From: Salmonella enterica subsp. enterica serovar Choleraesuis
GTDB lineage: Bacteria; Pseudomonadota; Gammaproteobacteria; Enterobacterales; Enterobacteriaceae
Assembly (NCBI GenBank): GCA_022846635.1
Contig: AP025685.1
Span: forward strand, 2,542,001-2,606,000
Direction of reading: 5' to 3'
Length of the DNA: 64,000 bases
Under the pieces are notes generated by a model that worked only from the letters and a program-made list of their open reading frames with translations, ran no database searches and was not told the origin of the DNA. How positions within the stretch are numbered: the first letter of the stretch is position 1; each line of letters opens with the position of its first letter. This document shows positions 32,498 through 41,971 of the stretch, in pieces. Position numbers and translations under genes: made by a program.

Positions 32498-33421
32498 TTA
32501 TTCACTGATGGCCTGACGCCATAATTTATCAACTATTTGCAACGCTATAAGCGCTTGTTCTCCCGAGGTAATAGGCGCGGTCTGGTTTGCAATACATTCT
32601 ATAAAATGGCGGGCGCAACCGGTGAAACCGCGCTGCTCCAGATGGCTTTGCCATGACGCCGCTGGAGTTATAGTGCGGCCATGCCCACGCTCTTCCTGCC
32701 AGCAGGACATATCGGTGACCTGAATCAACGCGCCATCTCCGCTTAGCTCGACTCGCTCGCTGCCGCTGCCGGCGCGGCGGTTCATACTACAGCTGATCTC
32801 CAGACCGCCGGAACTGAAGTGGTGGCTGGCAAACACCATCTCGCCTTCATCGCTAGTGGTCAGGGAACCGTGCTGCAATCGCAGCGCCCCTCCCGCCAGC
32901 CATAGCGCGGTATCCACCACATGCAGGTAATCATCCAGCAGCGTAAAACGCAGATCCCCCGGCCCGATACTGTCCACCCGATGTTTATCGAGCCGAAGCT
33001 GGAAAGCGTTCGGAACTTCCGCACGTAACGCCTGATACAGCGGCGCAAAACGGCGGTTATAAGCCACCATCAGCCGCAGGCCGCGACGCTCCGCCAGCTC
33101 AACCAGCTGTGTCGCTTTGCCCAGCTCGTCAGCCAATGGTTTATCAACGCAGACATGTACCCCCGCCCGCAACAGCTCGCTAACCACGTCAAAATGGCTT
33201 GCAGTGCTGGTATGGACAAATACCGCATCACAATCTGCCGCCAGCGCGGCCAGACTGGAGTAGTACGGCATACGCCAGGTATCGCAAAGCGGCCGGGCGC
33301 GTGACTCGGTTGGCGACCATGCGCCAATAAGATGGGTACCGGGTAAGGTGCTGAGCACCGGCAGCCACGCTTTTTGCGCAATGCCCCCAAGCCCCGCAAC
33401 GCCAATTCGCACAGGAGTCAT
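32498..33421 (-). CDS. mviM: Gfo/Idh/MocA-family oxidoreductase MviM (YceM)
   Basis: 307-residue predicted NAD(P)-dependent oxidoreductase. The N terminus has the Rossmann motif IGVAGLGGIAQKAWLP; CVDKPLADE is the Lys-Pro motif of the Gfo/Idh/MocA family, followed by the C-terminal alpha/beta substrate domain. No substrate is known. It follows yceH by two bases and precedes murJ, as in E. coli. Confidence 0.92.
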   Translation of the reverse strand: MTPVRIGVAGLGGIAQKAWLPVLSTLPGTHLIGAWSPTESRARPLCDTWRMPYYSSLAALAADCDAVFVHTSTASHFDVVSELLRAGVHVCVDKPLADELGKATQLVELAERRGLRLMVAYNRRFAPLYQALRAEVPNAFQLRLDKHRVDSIGPGDLRFTLLDDYLHVVDTALWLAGGALRLQHGSLTTSDEGEMVFASHHFSSGGLEISCSMNRRAGSGSERVELSGDGALIQVTDMSCWQEERGHGRTITPAASWQSHLEQRGFTGCARHFIECIANQTAPITSGEQALIALQIVDKLWRQAISE

Positions 33422-33423
33422 TT

Positions 33424-34086
33424 TTATTCTCCCAGGTGAGCCAGTAAGGAGTCCAGCCGGTCACGCAGCTCCGCCACTTCACTCTCCAGATGCTCCACCC
33501 GCTGACGCAGGCTGGCAGCTTCTGCCGCATCTGGCCCGTCATCAGCCGCTAGCGGCTCCGCGCTCGCAGCCGGAGAACCATCGCCAAACAGATGGGCGTA
33601 ACGGCTTTCCCGCTTACCCGGTTCACGGGCCAGACGCACTACAAAGGGGCCATCTTCACGGCTGGCTAATCCTTCCAGCACCTGTTCCAGACTGGCCATA
33701 TCGCTAAACTCATGCATCCGCGAGCAGCGGCTACGCAGTTCGCCTGGCGTCTGCGGGCCGCGTAATAGCAGAGTAGTGACTAGCGCCACTTCTCCTGGAG
33801 ATAGACGCAAATTTCCGAACTCAGAATTGCAGAAGCGCTGTTCATAGCGCACTACCCGGCTTCCGGCGGCGCTTGCAGTACGCAGAAAATGTTTGCGCAC
33901 CAGCTCATCCAGCGTTTCCTGGACTTCACGCTCGCTCAGCTCCATGACCGGCTCGCGGTTAGACTTCTGATTAGATGCCGCCAATACGCCATTCAATGAC
34001 AAAGGATATTGGTCCGGGGTGGTTACCTGTTTTTCCAGCAACGCGCCAATAACCCGCGCCTCAAGGCTATTAAGTTGATATTTCAT
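33424..34086 (-). CDS. yceH: DUF480 protein YceH
   Basis: 220-residue protein with tandem winged-helix-like domains ([20 protein letters not shown]; later [20 protein letters not shown]) and a C-terminal coiled coil (about 180-218, [20 protein letters not shown]). The molecular function is unknown. It lies between rimJ and mviM, the E. coli order. Confidence 0.92.
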   Translation of the reverse strand: MKYQLNSLEARVIGALLEKQVTTPDQYPLSLNGVLAASNQKSNREPVMELSEREVQETLDELVRKHFLRTASAAGSRVVRYEQRFCNSEFGNLRLSPGEVALVTTLLLRGPQTPGELRSRCSRMHEFSDMASLEQVLEGLASREDGPFVVRLAREPGKRESRYAHLFGDGSPAASAEPLAADDGPDAAEAASLRQRVEHLESEVAELRDRLDSLLAHLGE

Positions 34087-34094
34087 CTCAGTCC

Positions 34095-34679
34095 TTATCG
34101 ACCCTGGCTCCAGTTGGGGGTCGTCAATGCCGTTAATACGTGATCGCGCCAGACGCCATCAATCAGCAGATAATCTTTGGCGTATCCCTCTTTTTCAAAC
34201 CCAAGACGCGCCAGCAAATCGCCGCTGCGTTTGTTGTGCGGCATATAGTTAGCCATGATGCGGTGAATACGCTGGGTGCGCTGCATGTAGCGGATAGCGC
34301 TGGTCAGCGCCTCGAACATTAGCCCTTTGCCCTGGCTTTGCTCTCCCAGGGAGTACCCCAGATAACAGGCGTGAAATGCGCCCCGTACCACATTAGAAAA
34401 GTTGGCGACGCCCTGAATCTCTTTTTCATCCGGATCGAGTAAGGCGAAATAATATGCCGTCCCCTGCTTGTGCATTTCGCCAATCAGCCCCAGGCGCGCC
34501 TGCCAGCCGGAAGGATAGCAGTGGCTCTCATCGCGCACCGGCTCCCAGGGTTTAAGGAACTCCCGGTTAGTGGCGTAGTAATCTGCAAGCCGCCAGGCAT
34601 CATTTTCCTGCAACAGCCGCACCACCAGCCGGTCAGTGGTGAGGCGAACCTTGGGCACATTGCTCCGGTAGCCAAACAT
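34095..34679 (-). CDS. rimJ: Ribosomal protein S5 N-acetyltransferase
   Basis: 194-residue GNAT acetyltransferase that modifies the N-terminal alanine of S5. It begins [20 protein letters not shown], and the acetyl-CoA loop is in [17 protein letters not shown]. In E. coli mdtH lies upstream between rimJ and grxB; here the 226-bp gap (34680-34905) has no gene, only a 7-bp inverted repeat ATGGCCG / CGGCCAT (34848-34873) before grxB. Confidence 0.95.
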   Translation of the reverse strand: MFGYRSNVPKVRLTTDRLVVRLLQENDAWRLADYYATNREFLKPWEPVRDESHCYPSGWQARLGLIGEMHKQGTAYYFALLDPDEKEIQGVANFSNVVRGAFHACYLGYSLGEQSQGKGLMFEALTSAIRYMQRTQRIHRIMANYMPHNKRSGDLLARLGFEKEGYAKDYLLIDGVWRDHVLTALTTPNWSQGR

Positions 34680-34905
34680 CCGTTACTACTCCTTATGCGA
34701 GTTATATCAGGGGCTTTGGTAAATACTATAACCGCCATATATACATAGAGGAACATACTAATAGAGCCATAAATAGATGCATCATTTTTCGATGATTTGG
34801 CCCTGCACTCCCGCAAGCGCTCACATGTTGTATCCTTAAAGTGAGCGATGGCCGTAGATTTTCCTGCGGCCATTACCGCCATGGACAATGCTATGGAGGA
34901 GAAAA

Positions 34906-35553
34906 GTGAAGCTTTATATCTATGAACACTGCCCGTTTTGCCTGAAAGCACGCATGATCTTCGGTTTGAAAAATATTCCGGTGGATATCCAGGTACTGGC
35001 TAACGACGACGAAGCCACGCCGATTAAGATGATCGGCCAGAAAATGGTGCCGATACTGCAAAAAGACGACAGTCGCTATATGGCTGAAAGCATGGATATC
35101 GTGCATTACGTAGATAAGCTGGATGGGAAGCCGCTGCTGACCGGCGCGCGCAACCCGGCCATTGAAACCTGGCTGCGGGGCGTGAACGGCTATGTCAATC
35201 GTCTGCTGCTGCCGCGTTTTGTCCGTACACCGTTTGAAGAGTTCGCCACGCCTGCTTCCCGCGCCAGTTTCCAGGCCCGCAAAGAGGCAACTCTGGGTTC
35301 ATTTGATGAACATATGGCCCATTCGGCCGGGCTTATCAAAAACATCAGTGCCGACCTGCGCGCACTTGATAAGCTGATCGTGCAGCCTAATGCCGTCAAC
35401 GGGGAGCTATCGGAAGACGATATCGACCTGTTCCCGCTGCTACGTAATCTCACTTTAGTGGCTGGCGTTGACTATCCAACCCGGGTCGCGGCTTATCGCG
35501 ACAATATGGCCACCCAGACGCAAATTAACCTGCTGTCATCAAAAGCAATCTGA
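34906..35553 (+). CDS. grxB: Glutaredoxin 2
   Basis: 215-residue glutaredoxin with an N-terminal thioredoxin-like domain and an all-helical C-terminal domain like glutathione transferases. The active site is Cys9-Pro-Phe-Cys12, where E. coli has CPYC. The GTG at 34906 was chosen because GGAGGA lies five bases upstream and the protein then starts (M)KLYIYEHCPFC with the E. coli length; an in-frame start 18 bp upstream lacks such support. Confidence 0.96.
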   Translation: MKLYIYEHCPFCLKARMIFGLKNIPVDIQVLANDDEATPIKMIGQKMVPILQKDDSRYMAESMDIVHYVDKLDGKPLLTGARNPAIETWLRGVNGYVNRLLLPRFVRTPFEEFATPASRASFQARKEATLGSFDEHMAHSAGLIKNISADLRALDKLIVQPNAVNGELSEDDIDLFPLLRNLTLVAGVDYPTRVAAYRDNMATQTQINLLSSKAI

Positions 35554-35601
35554 ACCTCTGGCCCGCCTGCGGGTCTTATCTTCGGGACGGCGATTCGCCA
35601 T

Positions 35602-35623
35602 GGGGCGCGCCGCCCCTTTTTTT
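35602..35623 (+). terminator. grxB terminator
   Basis: Stem GGGGCG / CGCCCC with a CGC loop and seven T, 48 bp after the grxB stop. Confidence 0.85.
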
Positions 35624-35711
35624 CGGTTTTATCCTCTATGTCGCCAAAAGCTGGCGTGAAATTGTGGTTTATGTCACGATCCCGACGATCGGCGTTTTAT
35701 GGAGAAGATAG

Positions 35712-36269
35712 ATGAACAGGTTTTTAGGGGGCACCATCGTTGCGATGGGGCTATTACTTGCCGGGTGTAATCCGCTCAGTTCCTATAGTGTGACCGAGCA
35801 GGAGATAAATAACGCACTGGCAAAACACGAGCAGTTCTCAAAGGATATTGGTCTGCCCGGCATTGCCGATGCACACATTGAGTTATCAAACCTTACCAGC
35901 CAGATTGGTCGTCAGGAGCCGGGCAAAGTCACGCTTTCCGGCGATGCGAAGCTGGATTTTAACTCACTGTTTGGCAACCAAAAGGCCGACCTTAAGTTAA
36001 CCCTCAAGGCCCAGCCGGCGTTTAATGCTCAGCAGGGCGCTATCTATCTTAAAGAGATGGAAGTCACCGATGCGCAGATTGAGCCAAAGAAAATGGCCTC
36101 GCTGCTGCAAACTTTAATGCCTTATCTCAACCAGTCGTTGCGGAACTACTTTAACCAGCGTCCAGCCTACGTACTGAGCGAAGATCGTAGTAAAGGTGAA
36201 GCGCTGGCTAAGTCCCAGGCTAAAGGAATCGAGGTAAAACCTGGTTCCATCGTGATTCAGTTTAAATAA
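35712..36269 (+). CDS. yceB: DUF1439 lipoprotein YceB
   Basis: 185-residue predicted lipoprotein: signal peptide with lipobox LLAGC (Cys19), then a DUF1439 lipid-binding-like fold with [20 protein letters not shown] and a C terminus rich in beta strand. The function is unknown. It lies between grxB and pyrC as in E. coli, with a GGAG-type ribosome site. Confidence 0.93.
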   Translation: MNRFLGGTIVAMGLLLAGCNPLSSYSVTEQEINNALAKHEQFSKDIGLPGIADAHIELSNLTSQIGRQEPGKVTLSGDAKLDFNSLFGNQKADLKLTLKAQPAFNAQQGAIYLKEMEVTDAQIEPKKMASLLQTLMPYLNQSLRNYFNQRPAYVLSEDRSKGEALAKSQAKGIEVKPGSIVIQFK

Positions 36270-36277
36270 GCTCTTAT

Positions 36278-36312
36278 CACCTGTTTACGCTTTTTTATGG
36301 CGTAAACAGGTG
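36278..36312. promoter_or_regulatory. Perfect 13-bp inverted repeat upstream of pyrC
   Basis: CACCTGTTTACGC (36278-36290) and its exact complement (36300-36312) enclose a loop TTTTTTATG. The T-run is in the loop, not after the stem, so it is not a textbook terminator for yceB. Its inner octamer GTTTACGC recurs in the PurR site four bases downstream, so it might act as an operator as well as an RNA hairpin. Confidence 0.6.
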
Positions 36313-36315
36313 CAA

Positions 36316-36331
36316 ACGAAAACGTTTACGC
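36316..36331. promoter_or_regulatory. PurR operator of pyrC
   Basis: ACGAAAACGTTTACGC matches, on the reverse strand, the PurR consensus ACGCAAACGTTTTCGT at nearly every position. PurR represses pyrC in E. coli. It lies immediately upstream of the -10 hexamer TATCCT (36333-36338). Confidence 0.85.
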
Positions 36332-36332
36332 T

Positions 36333-36376
36333 TATCCTTAGTGCCCGGCAAAAACATCTACCTTCCTTTAGCCGGA
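36333..36376 (+). promoter_or_regulatory. pyrC start-site region and ribosome-blocking leader hairpin
   Basis: The -10 TATCCT is followed by GTGCCCGGC. CCGGC (36345-36349) is exactly complementary to GCCGG (36371-36375), which forms part of the pyrC ribosome site. In E. coli, transcripts starting at C form this hairpin and are poorly translated, whereas transcripts starting two bases later at G under pyrimidine limitation are not. The parts needed for this switch are all present here. Confidence 0.7.
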
Positions 36377-36382
36377 GCTTCC

Positions 36383-37429
36383 ATGACCGTCACGCCCCAG
36401 ACTTTGACCCTGCAACGCCCCGACGACTGGCACCTTCATCTGCGCGATGACGAGATGCTGCGTACCGTTCTGCCCTACACCAGTGCCGTATATGGCCGGG
36501 CCATCGTGATGCCTAATCTGGCACCGCCCGTAACCACTACCGAAGCCGCCCGCGCCTATCGTCAGCGCATTCTCGATGCCCTGCCTGCCGGGCATAGCTT
36601 TGAGCCGCTGATGACCTGCTACCTCACAGACGGGCTTGATCCTGACGAACTGGAGCGCGGCTTCCGCGAGGGGGTGTTTACCGCCGCTAAGCTCTATCCG
36701 GCCAACGCCACCACTAACTCAAGCCACGGTGTCACCAGTATCGATAAAATTATGCCGGTACTGGAGCGGATGGAAAAAATTGATATGCCACTGCTGGTTC
36801 ACGGTGAGGTGACTCACGCGGAGATAGACATTTTTGACCGCGAGGCGCGCTTTATCGACCAGGTGATGACACCGCTACGCCAGCGCCTGCCGGGCCTGCG
36901 GGTGGTGTTCGAACATATTACTACTCAGGAGGCTGCGTGGTTTGTGCGTGATGGCGATGAGCGCCTGGCGGCCACAATTACTCCCCAGCATCTGCTTTAT
37001 AACCGTAACCATATGCTGGCCGGAGCCATTCGCCCGCACCTTTATTGTCTGCCTATTTTGAAACGAAATATTCATCAGCAGGCACTGCGCGAGCTGGCCA
37101 CCAGCGGCTGTAATCGCGTGTTCCTGGGCACCGATTCAGCGCCACATCTTAAAGGCCGTAAAGAGTCGAGCTGCGGTTGTGCCGGATGCTTTAACGCTCC
37201 AGCCGCATTGGGTGTATATGCCACGGTGTTTGAGCAAATGAACGCGCTGGATAAGCTTGAGGCCTTCTGCTCTCTGAATGGGCCGGCTTTTTACCGCCTG
37301 CCGGTTAACAGCGACACGATTACGCTGACTCGCCGGGCAGAGAAAATGGCTGAGGAAATTAGTATCGCAGGCGAATCACTGGTGCCGTTTATGGCCGGTG
37401 AAGAAGTGCTGTGGTCAATTAGCCGTTAA
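36383..37429 (+). CDS. pyrC: Dihydroorotase
   Basis: Zinc enzyme that cyclises carbamoyl-aspartate to dihydroorotate in pyrimidine synthesis. 348 residues, the E. coli length, when begun at 36383. Metal ligands are visible: DDWHLHLRD (two His), the carboxylated Lys in [24 protein letters not shown] and GTDSAPH. The upstream in-frame start would lie within the leader hairpin and was rejected. Controlled by PurR and by start-site switching. Confidence 0.97.
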   Translation: MTVTPQTLTLQRPDDWHLHLRDDEMLRTVLPYTSAVYGRAIVMPNLAPPVTTTEAARAYRQRILDALPAGHSFEPLMTCYLTDGLDPDELERGFREGVFTAAKLYPANATTNSSHGVTSIDKIMPVLERMEKIDMPLLVHGEVTHAEIDIFDREARFIDQVMTPLRQRLPGLRVVFEHITTQEAAWFVRDGDERLAATITPQHLLYNRNHMLAGAIRPHLYCLPILKRNIHQQALRELATSGCNRVFLGTDSAPHLKGRKESSCGCAGCFNAPAALGVYATVFEQMNALDKLEAFCSLNGPAFYRLPVNSDTITLTRRAEKMAEEISIAGESLVPFMAGEEVLWSISR

Positions 37430-37440
37430 TCCCGAAGTTA

Positions 37441-37468
37441 CGATGGGCGCCCATTTTCGCGCCCATCG
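37441..37468 (+). terminator. Hairpin after pyrC
   Basis: 10-bp inverted repeat CGATGGGCGC / GCGCCCATCG with an 8-nt loop, 11 bp after the stop. No T-run follows, so termination strength is uncertain. Confidence 0.55.
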
Positions 37469-37609
37469 ATGATTAAAATACACTCCCTCTCAGACTTATT
37501 AATAACGCTATCAAAACCGCATTAAAGTAAAGCCGCAGCAGTTTTATCCGATAACGAAAATAGCCTGGCTGAAAATTTCAGCGCGGATGTTGCTCCCCTG
37601 CAAAAACAA

Positions 37610-37625
37610 CTGTATATATAAACAG
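37610..37625. promoter_or_regulatory. LexA box (SOS box) of dinI
   Basis: CTGTATATATAAACAG fits CTGT-N8-ACAG exactly with an AT-rich centre. It lies 23 bp before the dinI start, so dinI should be SOS-induced. Confidence 0.95.
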
Positions 37626-37648
37626 TAAATAATCAGGAGGTTTTAACT

Positions 37649-37894
37649 ATGCGTATTGAAGTCTGCGTTGCCCGCACTACCTCATTACCCCACGGCGCGA
37701 TGGACGCTCTCAGCGGTGAACTCACGCGCCGGGTCGAAAATCAGTTCCCAGACCGCCCCTGCCATGTGCAGGTACGCTATGCTTCAGCTAACCAGCTCAC
37801 GGTTTTGGGAGCCAGCAGCGACGATCGTGAGCAGGTTACAGCTATCTTGCAAGAGACCTGGGAAAGCGCCGATGACTGGTTCATTAGTGAATAG
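37649..37894 (+). CDS. dinI: DNA damage-inducible protein I
   Basis: 81-residue protein that binds RecA filaments and tunes the SOS response. It begins MRIEVCVARTTSLPHGAMDA and ends in the acidic RecA-binding helix ILQETWESADDWFISE. An AGGAGG ribosome site precedes it, and a consensus LexA box lies just upstream. Confidence 0.97.
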   Translation: MRIEVCVARTTSLPHGAMDALSGELTRRVENQFPDRPCHVQVRYASANQLTVLGASSDDREQVTAILQETWESADDWFISE

Positions 37895-38083
37895 CCCAAA
37901 AGGCCGAACGGGTATGTCGGGTGCTGAAACCTTCCTGTTTTATCGCTAAAAAATGCGAATTCAGTCTGTTCTTAATAAGCCCGGCTACGCTTTATCAGGT
38001 AGTTTTGTTACAATTAACTCGCTTCATAAAAAAATGCATGAACCTCACAGTCGTTGTCAAATACACGCATTACGGGGGTTATG

Positions 38084-38338
38084 ATGGAAAAGAATAGCGA
38101 AGTCATCCAAACCCATCCGCTTGTGGGATGGGATATCAGCACAGTAGATAGTTATGATGCACTTATGTTGCGGTTGCATTACCTCACGGCGAATTCTGCT
38201 GATGATGATGAAACAGCAGTAGGCCAGACACTGTGGCTGACAACTGAAGTTGCCCGTCAGTTTATCTCCATCCTCGAGGCGGGCATCGCCAAGATTGAAT
38301 CAGGCGAATATCACGAACAGGATTATCGCAGGCATTAA
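38084..38338 (+). CDS. bssS: Biofilm regulator BssS
   Basis: 84-residue cytoplasmic protein, the E. coli length, beginning MEKNSEVIQTHPLVGWDIST. In E. coli it affects biofilm formation through indole and autoinducer signalling. The second of two adjacent ATGs was used because the G-rich ribosome site (GGGGG) is five bases before it. A terminator follows. Confidence 0.95.
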   Translation: MEKNSEVIQTHPLVGWDISTVDSYDALMLRLHYLTANSADDDETAVGQTLWLTTEVARQFISILEAGIAKIESGEYHEQDYRRH

Positions 38339-38382
38339 GCCAATACTCCGCTGTTATCCCCCTTGTTGATTTTGCAGTGCAT

Positions 38383-38412
38383 ATCAGCCACTTCGGTGGC
38401 TGATGTCTTTTA
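38383..38412 (+). terminator. bssS terminator
   Basis: Stem CAGCCAC / GTGGCTG, extended by A-T pairs, with a TTCG tetraloop and a following TCTTTTAT run. Confidence 0.82.
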
Positions 38413-38603
38413 TATCCTGCAATCACCCTTGTCTCTCCTTCAATTTGGTTAACTGCCGTGCTCTACAGGAGACACCGTACAAATAAAGCGGTTAAATCAG
38501 CAAGATAACCCTCGACCTTAACGCAACTTTTTTAACCACAAACCTTGAGTGTCAGGCTCGGGTTATTTACTCTTCCAGCCACAGGTGATCAGGGAGAAGC
38601 GTG

Positions 38604-39719
38604 ATGCATTACGATTTAATCATTGTCGGTAGTGGCTCTATAGGGGCCGCATGTGGCTACTATGCGGCGCGAGCGGGAATGAAAGTGCTGATGATAGACA
38701 AAGGCCACCCGCCGCACGATCAGGGCAGCCACCACGGACAAACCCGGCTTATACGCCACGCTTATGGCGAAGGGGAAAAATATGTCCCGCTGGTACTGCG
38801 CGCCCAGAAACTGTGGGATGAATTACAAACCCAAACCGATGAACCAATATTTCAACGCACTGGAGTATTGAACATTGGCCCGGCTGACTCCACCTTCCTT
38901 GCCAACGTCGAGAGCAGTGCGGCCCAATGGGGCTTACCGCTTGAAAAGCTCAACCGGGAAGAGTTACTGGCACGCTGGCCGCAAATGGGGCTTCCGGAAG
39001 GTTTTATTGGCTTGTTCGAGCCTAACTCCGGCGTCTTACGAAGCGATGAGGCGGTAAAAACCTGGATAAAACTTGCCGAGCAGGCAGGCTGCGGGCAGCT
39101 GTTTAATTGCCCGGTCAGTGCGATTGAGAGTAGTGCCGAAGGGGTTGAGGTAGAAACTGCCGATGGCCGCTACCATGGATCTCATTTATTACTGAGCGCC
39201 GGCACCTGGGCCAAAGAATTGGTTCCGGAACTGCCGATAACGCCAGTACGCAAGGTCTTTATCTGGCATCAGGCTGATGGCCGCTATGCTCGCGATAATA
39301 AGTTCCCGGCCTTTACCGGTGAACTGGCGGATGGCAGCCAGTATTACGGTTTCCCGGCGGAAAATGATGAGCTGAAAATTGGCCGTCATGACGGTGGGCA
39401 GCCCATTACTTCCCCGGAAGAGCGCAAGCCGTTTGGGGCGATTGCCAGTGATGGTGCGGAAGCATTTCGTTTTCTACGCCAATGCTTACCGGGAGTTGGC
39501 GTATGCATGCATGGTGCCGCCTGTACCTATGATAATTCGCCAGACGAAGATTTTATTATCGACACCGTCGACACCGCAGGTCGGATTTTGGCGATTGCCG
39601 GACTAAGCGGCCATGGCTTTAAGTTTGCGCCTGCGCTGGCAGAGATTGCCTGCCAGTTTGCCCGCGGCGAAGAGAGTGAGTTTGATCTTACCCCATTCCG
39701 CCTGGCGCGTTTTAAGTAG
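38604..39719 (+). CDS. solA: N-methyl-L-tryptophan oxidase
   Basis: 371-residue flavoprotein of the monomeric sarcosine oxidase family that demethylates N-methyl-tryptophan. The FAD-binding Rossmann motif is at the N terminus ([20 protein letters not shown]); [20 protein letters not shown] and the [17 protein letters not shown] segment with the flavin-linked Cys are conserved. The ATG at 38604 is preferred over the GTG one codon earlier on ribosome-site spacing. E. coli has yceIJ between this gene and yceA; they are absent here. Confidence 0.95.
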   Translation: MHYDLIIVGSGSIGAACGYYAARAGMKVLMIDKGHPPHDQGSHHGQTRLIRHAYGEGEKYVPLVLRAQKLWDELQTQTDEPIFQRTGVLNIGPADSTFLANVESSAAQWGLPLEKLNREELLARWPQMGLPEGFIGLFEPNSGVLRSDEAVKTWIKLAEQAGCGQLFNCPVSAIESSAEGVEVETADGRYHGSHLLLSAGTWAKELVPELPITPVRKVFIWHQADGRYARDNKFPAFTGELADGSQYYGFPAENDELKIGRHDGGQPITSPEERKPFGAIASDGAEAFRFLRQCLPGVGVCMHGAACTYDNSPDEDFIIDTVDTAGRILAIAGLSGHGFKFAPALAEIACQFARGEESEFDLTPFRLARFK

Positions 39720-39726
39720 CTGAAGA

Positions 39727-39751
39727 TACCGGCCACAACTGGTGGCCGGTA
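39727..39751. terminator. Hairpin between convergent solA and trhO
   Basis: 10-bp perfect stem TACCGGCCAC / GTGGCCGGTA with a 5-nt loop in the 40-bp gap between the two stops. No T-run; probably a shared 3' end. Confidence 0.6.
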
Positions 39752-39760
39752 CATAGCGCG

Positions 39761-40810
39761 TTATTCAGGGTCCGGGATCCCAAGGCGGGTATTCAGCAAT
39801 CCGCGTGACTTATTAAAAATCATCTTGCCATTCTCACGCCCCGCACGCAGACGGCGCTGCTCTTCCGGCGGCAGGCTTAGCTCCTGCTGGCAACGCTCGC
39901 TGCAACAGCCAGAAAATTTCTCAGCACAGGACGGGCATTGAATAAATAGCAGGTGGCAACCATCATTCAAGCAATTGGTATGGCTATCGCACGGCGCACC
40001 ACACTGATGGCAATGAGCGATAACGTCGGGTGAGATACGCTCCCCCATTCTATTATCGAAAACAAAGTTCTTACCGATAAAGCGTACCGGCAGCCCCTGC
40101 TCTCGCGCTTTGCGCGCATATTCAATAATTCCGCCTTCAATATGATAAACCTGCTGGAACCCATTGTGCCGCATCCAGGCACTGGCCTTTTCACAGCGAA
40201 TACCGCCGGTGCAGTACATTACAATCTTTTTATCGCGATGGGGTTCCATCATCTCAACGGCCTGCGGTAACTGCTCGCGAAAAGTATCCGCCGGAACTTC
40301 CAGCGCTTTTTCAAAGTGGCCCACTTCATACTCGTAGTGGTTACGCATATCGATAAATAGCGCATCCGGATCGTCGAGCATTTGGTTGACTTCAGCTGCG
40401 TTAAGGTAAGTGCCGACATCGCCTGCATTAAAGGTAGGGTCATCGATACCATCGGCCACAATACGGTCACGCACTTTTAGGCGCAGCACCCAAAATGATT
40501 TACCGTCGTCATCAAGCGCAATATTAAGGCGGATATTATTTAACGCCGGATGATATTGATAAAGGTAGTCACGCAGCGCATCCAGATTATTTTCCGGCAC
40601 GCTTACCTGGGCGTTAATCCCTTCACGAGCCAGATAGACCCGGCCAAAAACCCCAAGCTGAGTAAAGCCGTGCCATAATTCATCGCGCGTGGCCTGTGGG
40701 TTTTCAATAGTAAAATAGCGATAGAATGAAAGGGTTATACGCGGCGTTTTCTCAGCGAGCATGCGCTCTCGGAGGACGTCATTAGAAACCCGGTTGTGTA
40801 ACACTGGCAT
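39761..40810 (-). CDS. trhO: tRNA uridine(34) hydroxylase TrhO (YceA)
   Basis: 349-residue rhodanese-family protein that makes 5-hydroxyuridine at tRNA wobble position 34. It has an N-terminal acylphosphatase-like domain, a rhodanese domain ([18 protein letters not shown], active loop [13 protein letters not shown]) and a Cys-rich zinc region ([14 protein letters not shown]). The ATG at 40810 gives [13 protein letters not shown] as in E. coli (350 residues). It converges on solA and diverges from lpxL. Confidence 0.95.
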   Translation of the reverse strand: MPVLHNRVSNDVLRERMLAEKTPRITLSFYRYFTIENPQATRDELWHGFTQLGVFGRVYLAREGINAQVSVPENNLDALRDYLYQYHPALNNIRLNIALDDDGKSFWVLRLKVRDRIVADGIDDPTFNAGDVGTYLNAAEVNQMLDDPDALFIDMRNHYEYEVGHFEKALEVPADTFREQLPQAVEMMEPHRDKKIVMYCTGGIRCEKASAWMRHNGFQQVYHIEGGIIEYARKAREQGLPVRFIGKNFVFDNRMGERISPDVIAHCHQCGAPCDSHTNCLNDGCHLLFIQCPSCAEKFSGCCSERCQQELSLPPEEQRRLRAGRENGKMIFNKSRGLLNTRLGIPDPE

Positions 40811-41028
40811 GGTGTTAATTCCTGGGAAGTAAATTGAGCGCAGCATGATATATCAATAACCATTAATTTACATCACGCCATTTTGATCTACATTTTAACG
40901 CCATGATAACGGTAACTTTGAGTACTGGCTAAGCTTTCGCCATTTGCCGCTATAACATTTTGGCCGACTGAAAAAAAATGTGACAATATGCTCCTGATTT
41001 GTCGAGACGTCCCGAGACTGGAAAAGAA

Positions 41029-41949
41029 ATGACGCAATTACCTCATTTTACGCGACGGCTATTGCACCCGCGTTACTGGCTAACCTGGATTGGCCTTGGA
41101 TTTCTTTGGCTGTTGGTACAGCTCCCCTATCCGATTATCTACCGCCTGGGCTGTGGTATTGGTCGCCTTGCGTTACGGTTCATGAAACGCCGCGCCCGCA
41201 TCGCTCATCGCAATCTGGAACTGTGTTTCCCGGAAATGAGCGAAGAGAAGCGCCAGCAAATTGTGGCAAAGAATTTTGAGTCGGTCGGAATGGGGTTGAT
41301 GGAAACCGGAATGGCCTGGTTCTGGCCTACCCGCCGCATCAACCGCTGGACGGATGTCTCCGGCCTCGAAATTTTCGACCGGCTCAGAGAACAGAAAAAA
41401 GGCGCACTGCTGGTTGGGATCCACTTCCTGACTTTGGAAATTGGCGCACGAATTTTTGGGATCCATAATCCCGGGATCGGCGTATACCGCCCTAATGATA
41501 ATCCGGTCATCGATCTGGTGCAGACCTGGGGACGCATGCGCTCAAATAAAAGCATGATCGACAGAAAAGATCTTAAAGGGATGGTTAAAGCCCTAAAGGC
41601 CGGGGACATTGTCTGGTACGCGCCGGATCACGACTACGGCCCGCGCAGCAGCGTATTTGTTCCGCTATTTGCCGTCGACCAGGCCGCCACCACCACGGGC
41701 ACCTGGATGCTGGCACGGCTTTCCGGAGCGTGCGTTGTCCCTTTCGTTCCGCGCCGTAAACCAGATGGTAAAGGCTATGAACTGATTGCGCTGGAAGGTG
41801 AATACAATCCTCCGCTCGGTTCGGCAGAAGAGACCGCAGCGTGGATGAATAAAATAGTTGAGAAGTGCATCATGATGGCGCCGGAGCAGTATATGTGGCT
41901 GCACCGGCGCTTCAAAACCCGTCCGGAAGGTGTCCCCTCGCGTTACTAG
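41029..41949 (+). CDS. lpxL: Lipid A lauroyltransferase LpxL
   Basis: 306-residue inner-membrane acyltransferase that adds laurate from ACP to Kdo2-lipid IVA. An N-terminal membrane helix (about 14-34) precedes the catalytic HX4E dyad in [15 protein letters not shown], as in E. coli LpxL. The ATG at 41029 gives the E. coli length. In E. coli mdtG lies on the other side of this gene; here an unrelated lipoprotein gene converges on it. Confidence 0.96.
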   Translation: MTQLPHFTRRLLHPRYWLTWIGLGFLWLLVQLPYPIIYRLGCGIGRLALRFMKRRARIAHRNLELCFPEMSEEKRQQIVAKNFESVGMGLMETGMAWFWPTRRINRWTDVSGLEIFDRLREQKKGALLVGIHFLTLEIGARIFGIHNPGIGVYRPNDNPVIDLVQTWGRMRSNKSMIDRKDLKGMVKALKAGDIVWYAPDHDYGPRSSVFVPLFAVDQAATTTGTWMLARLSGACVVPFVPRRKPDGKGYELIALEGEYNPPLGSAEETAAWMNKIVEKCIMMAPEQYMWLHRRFKTRPEGVPSRY

Positions 41950-41971
41950 CCTTCAGACCATGGTGGCATCA

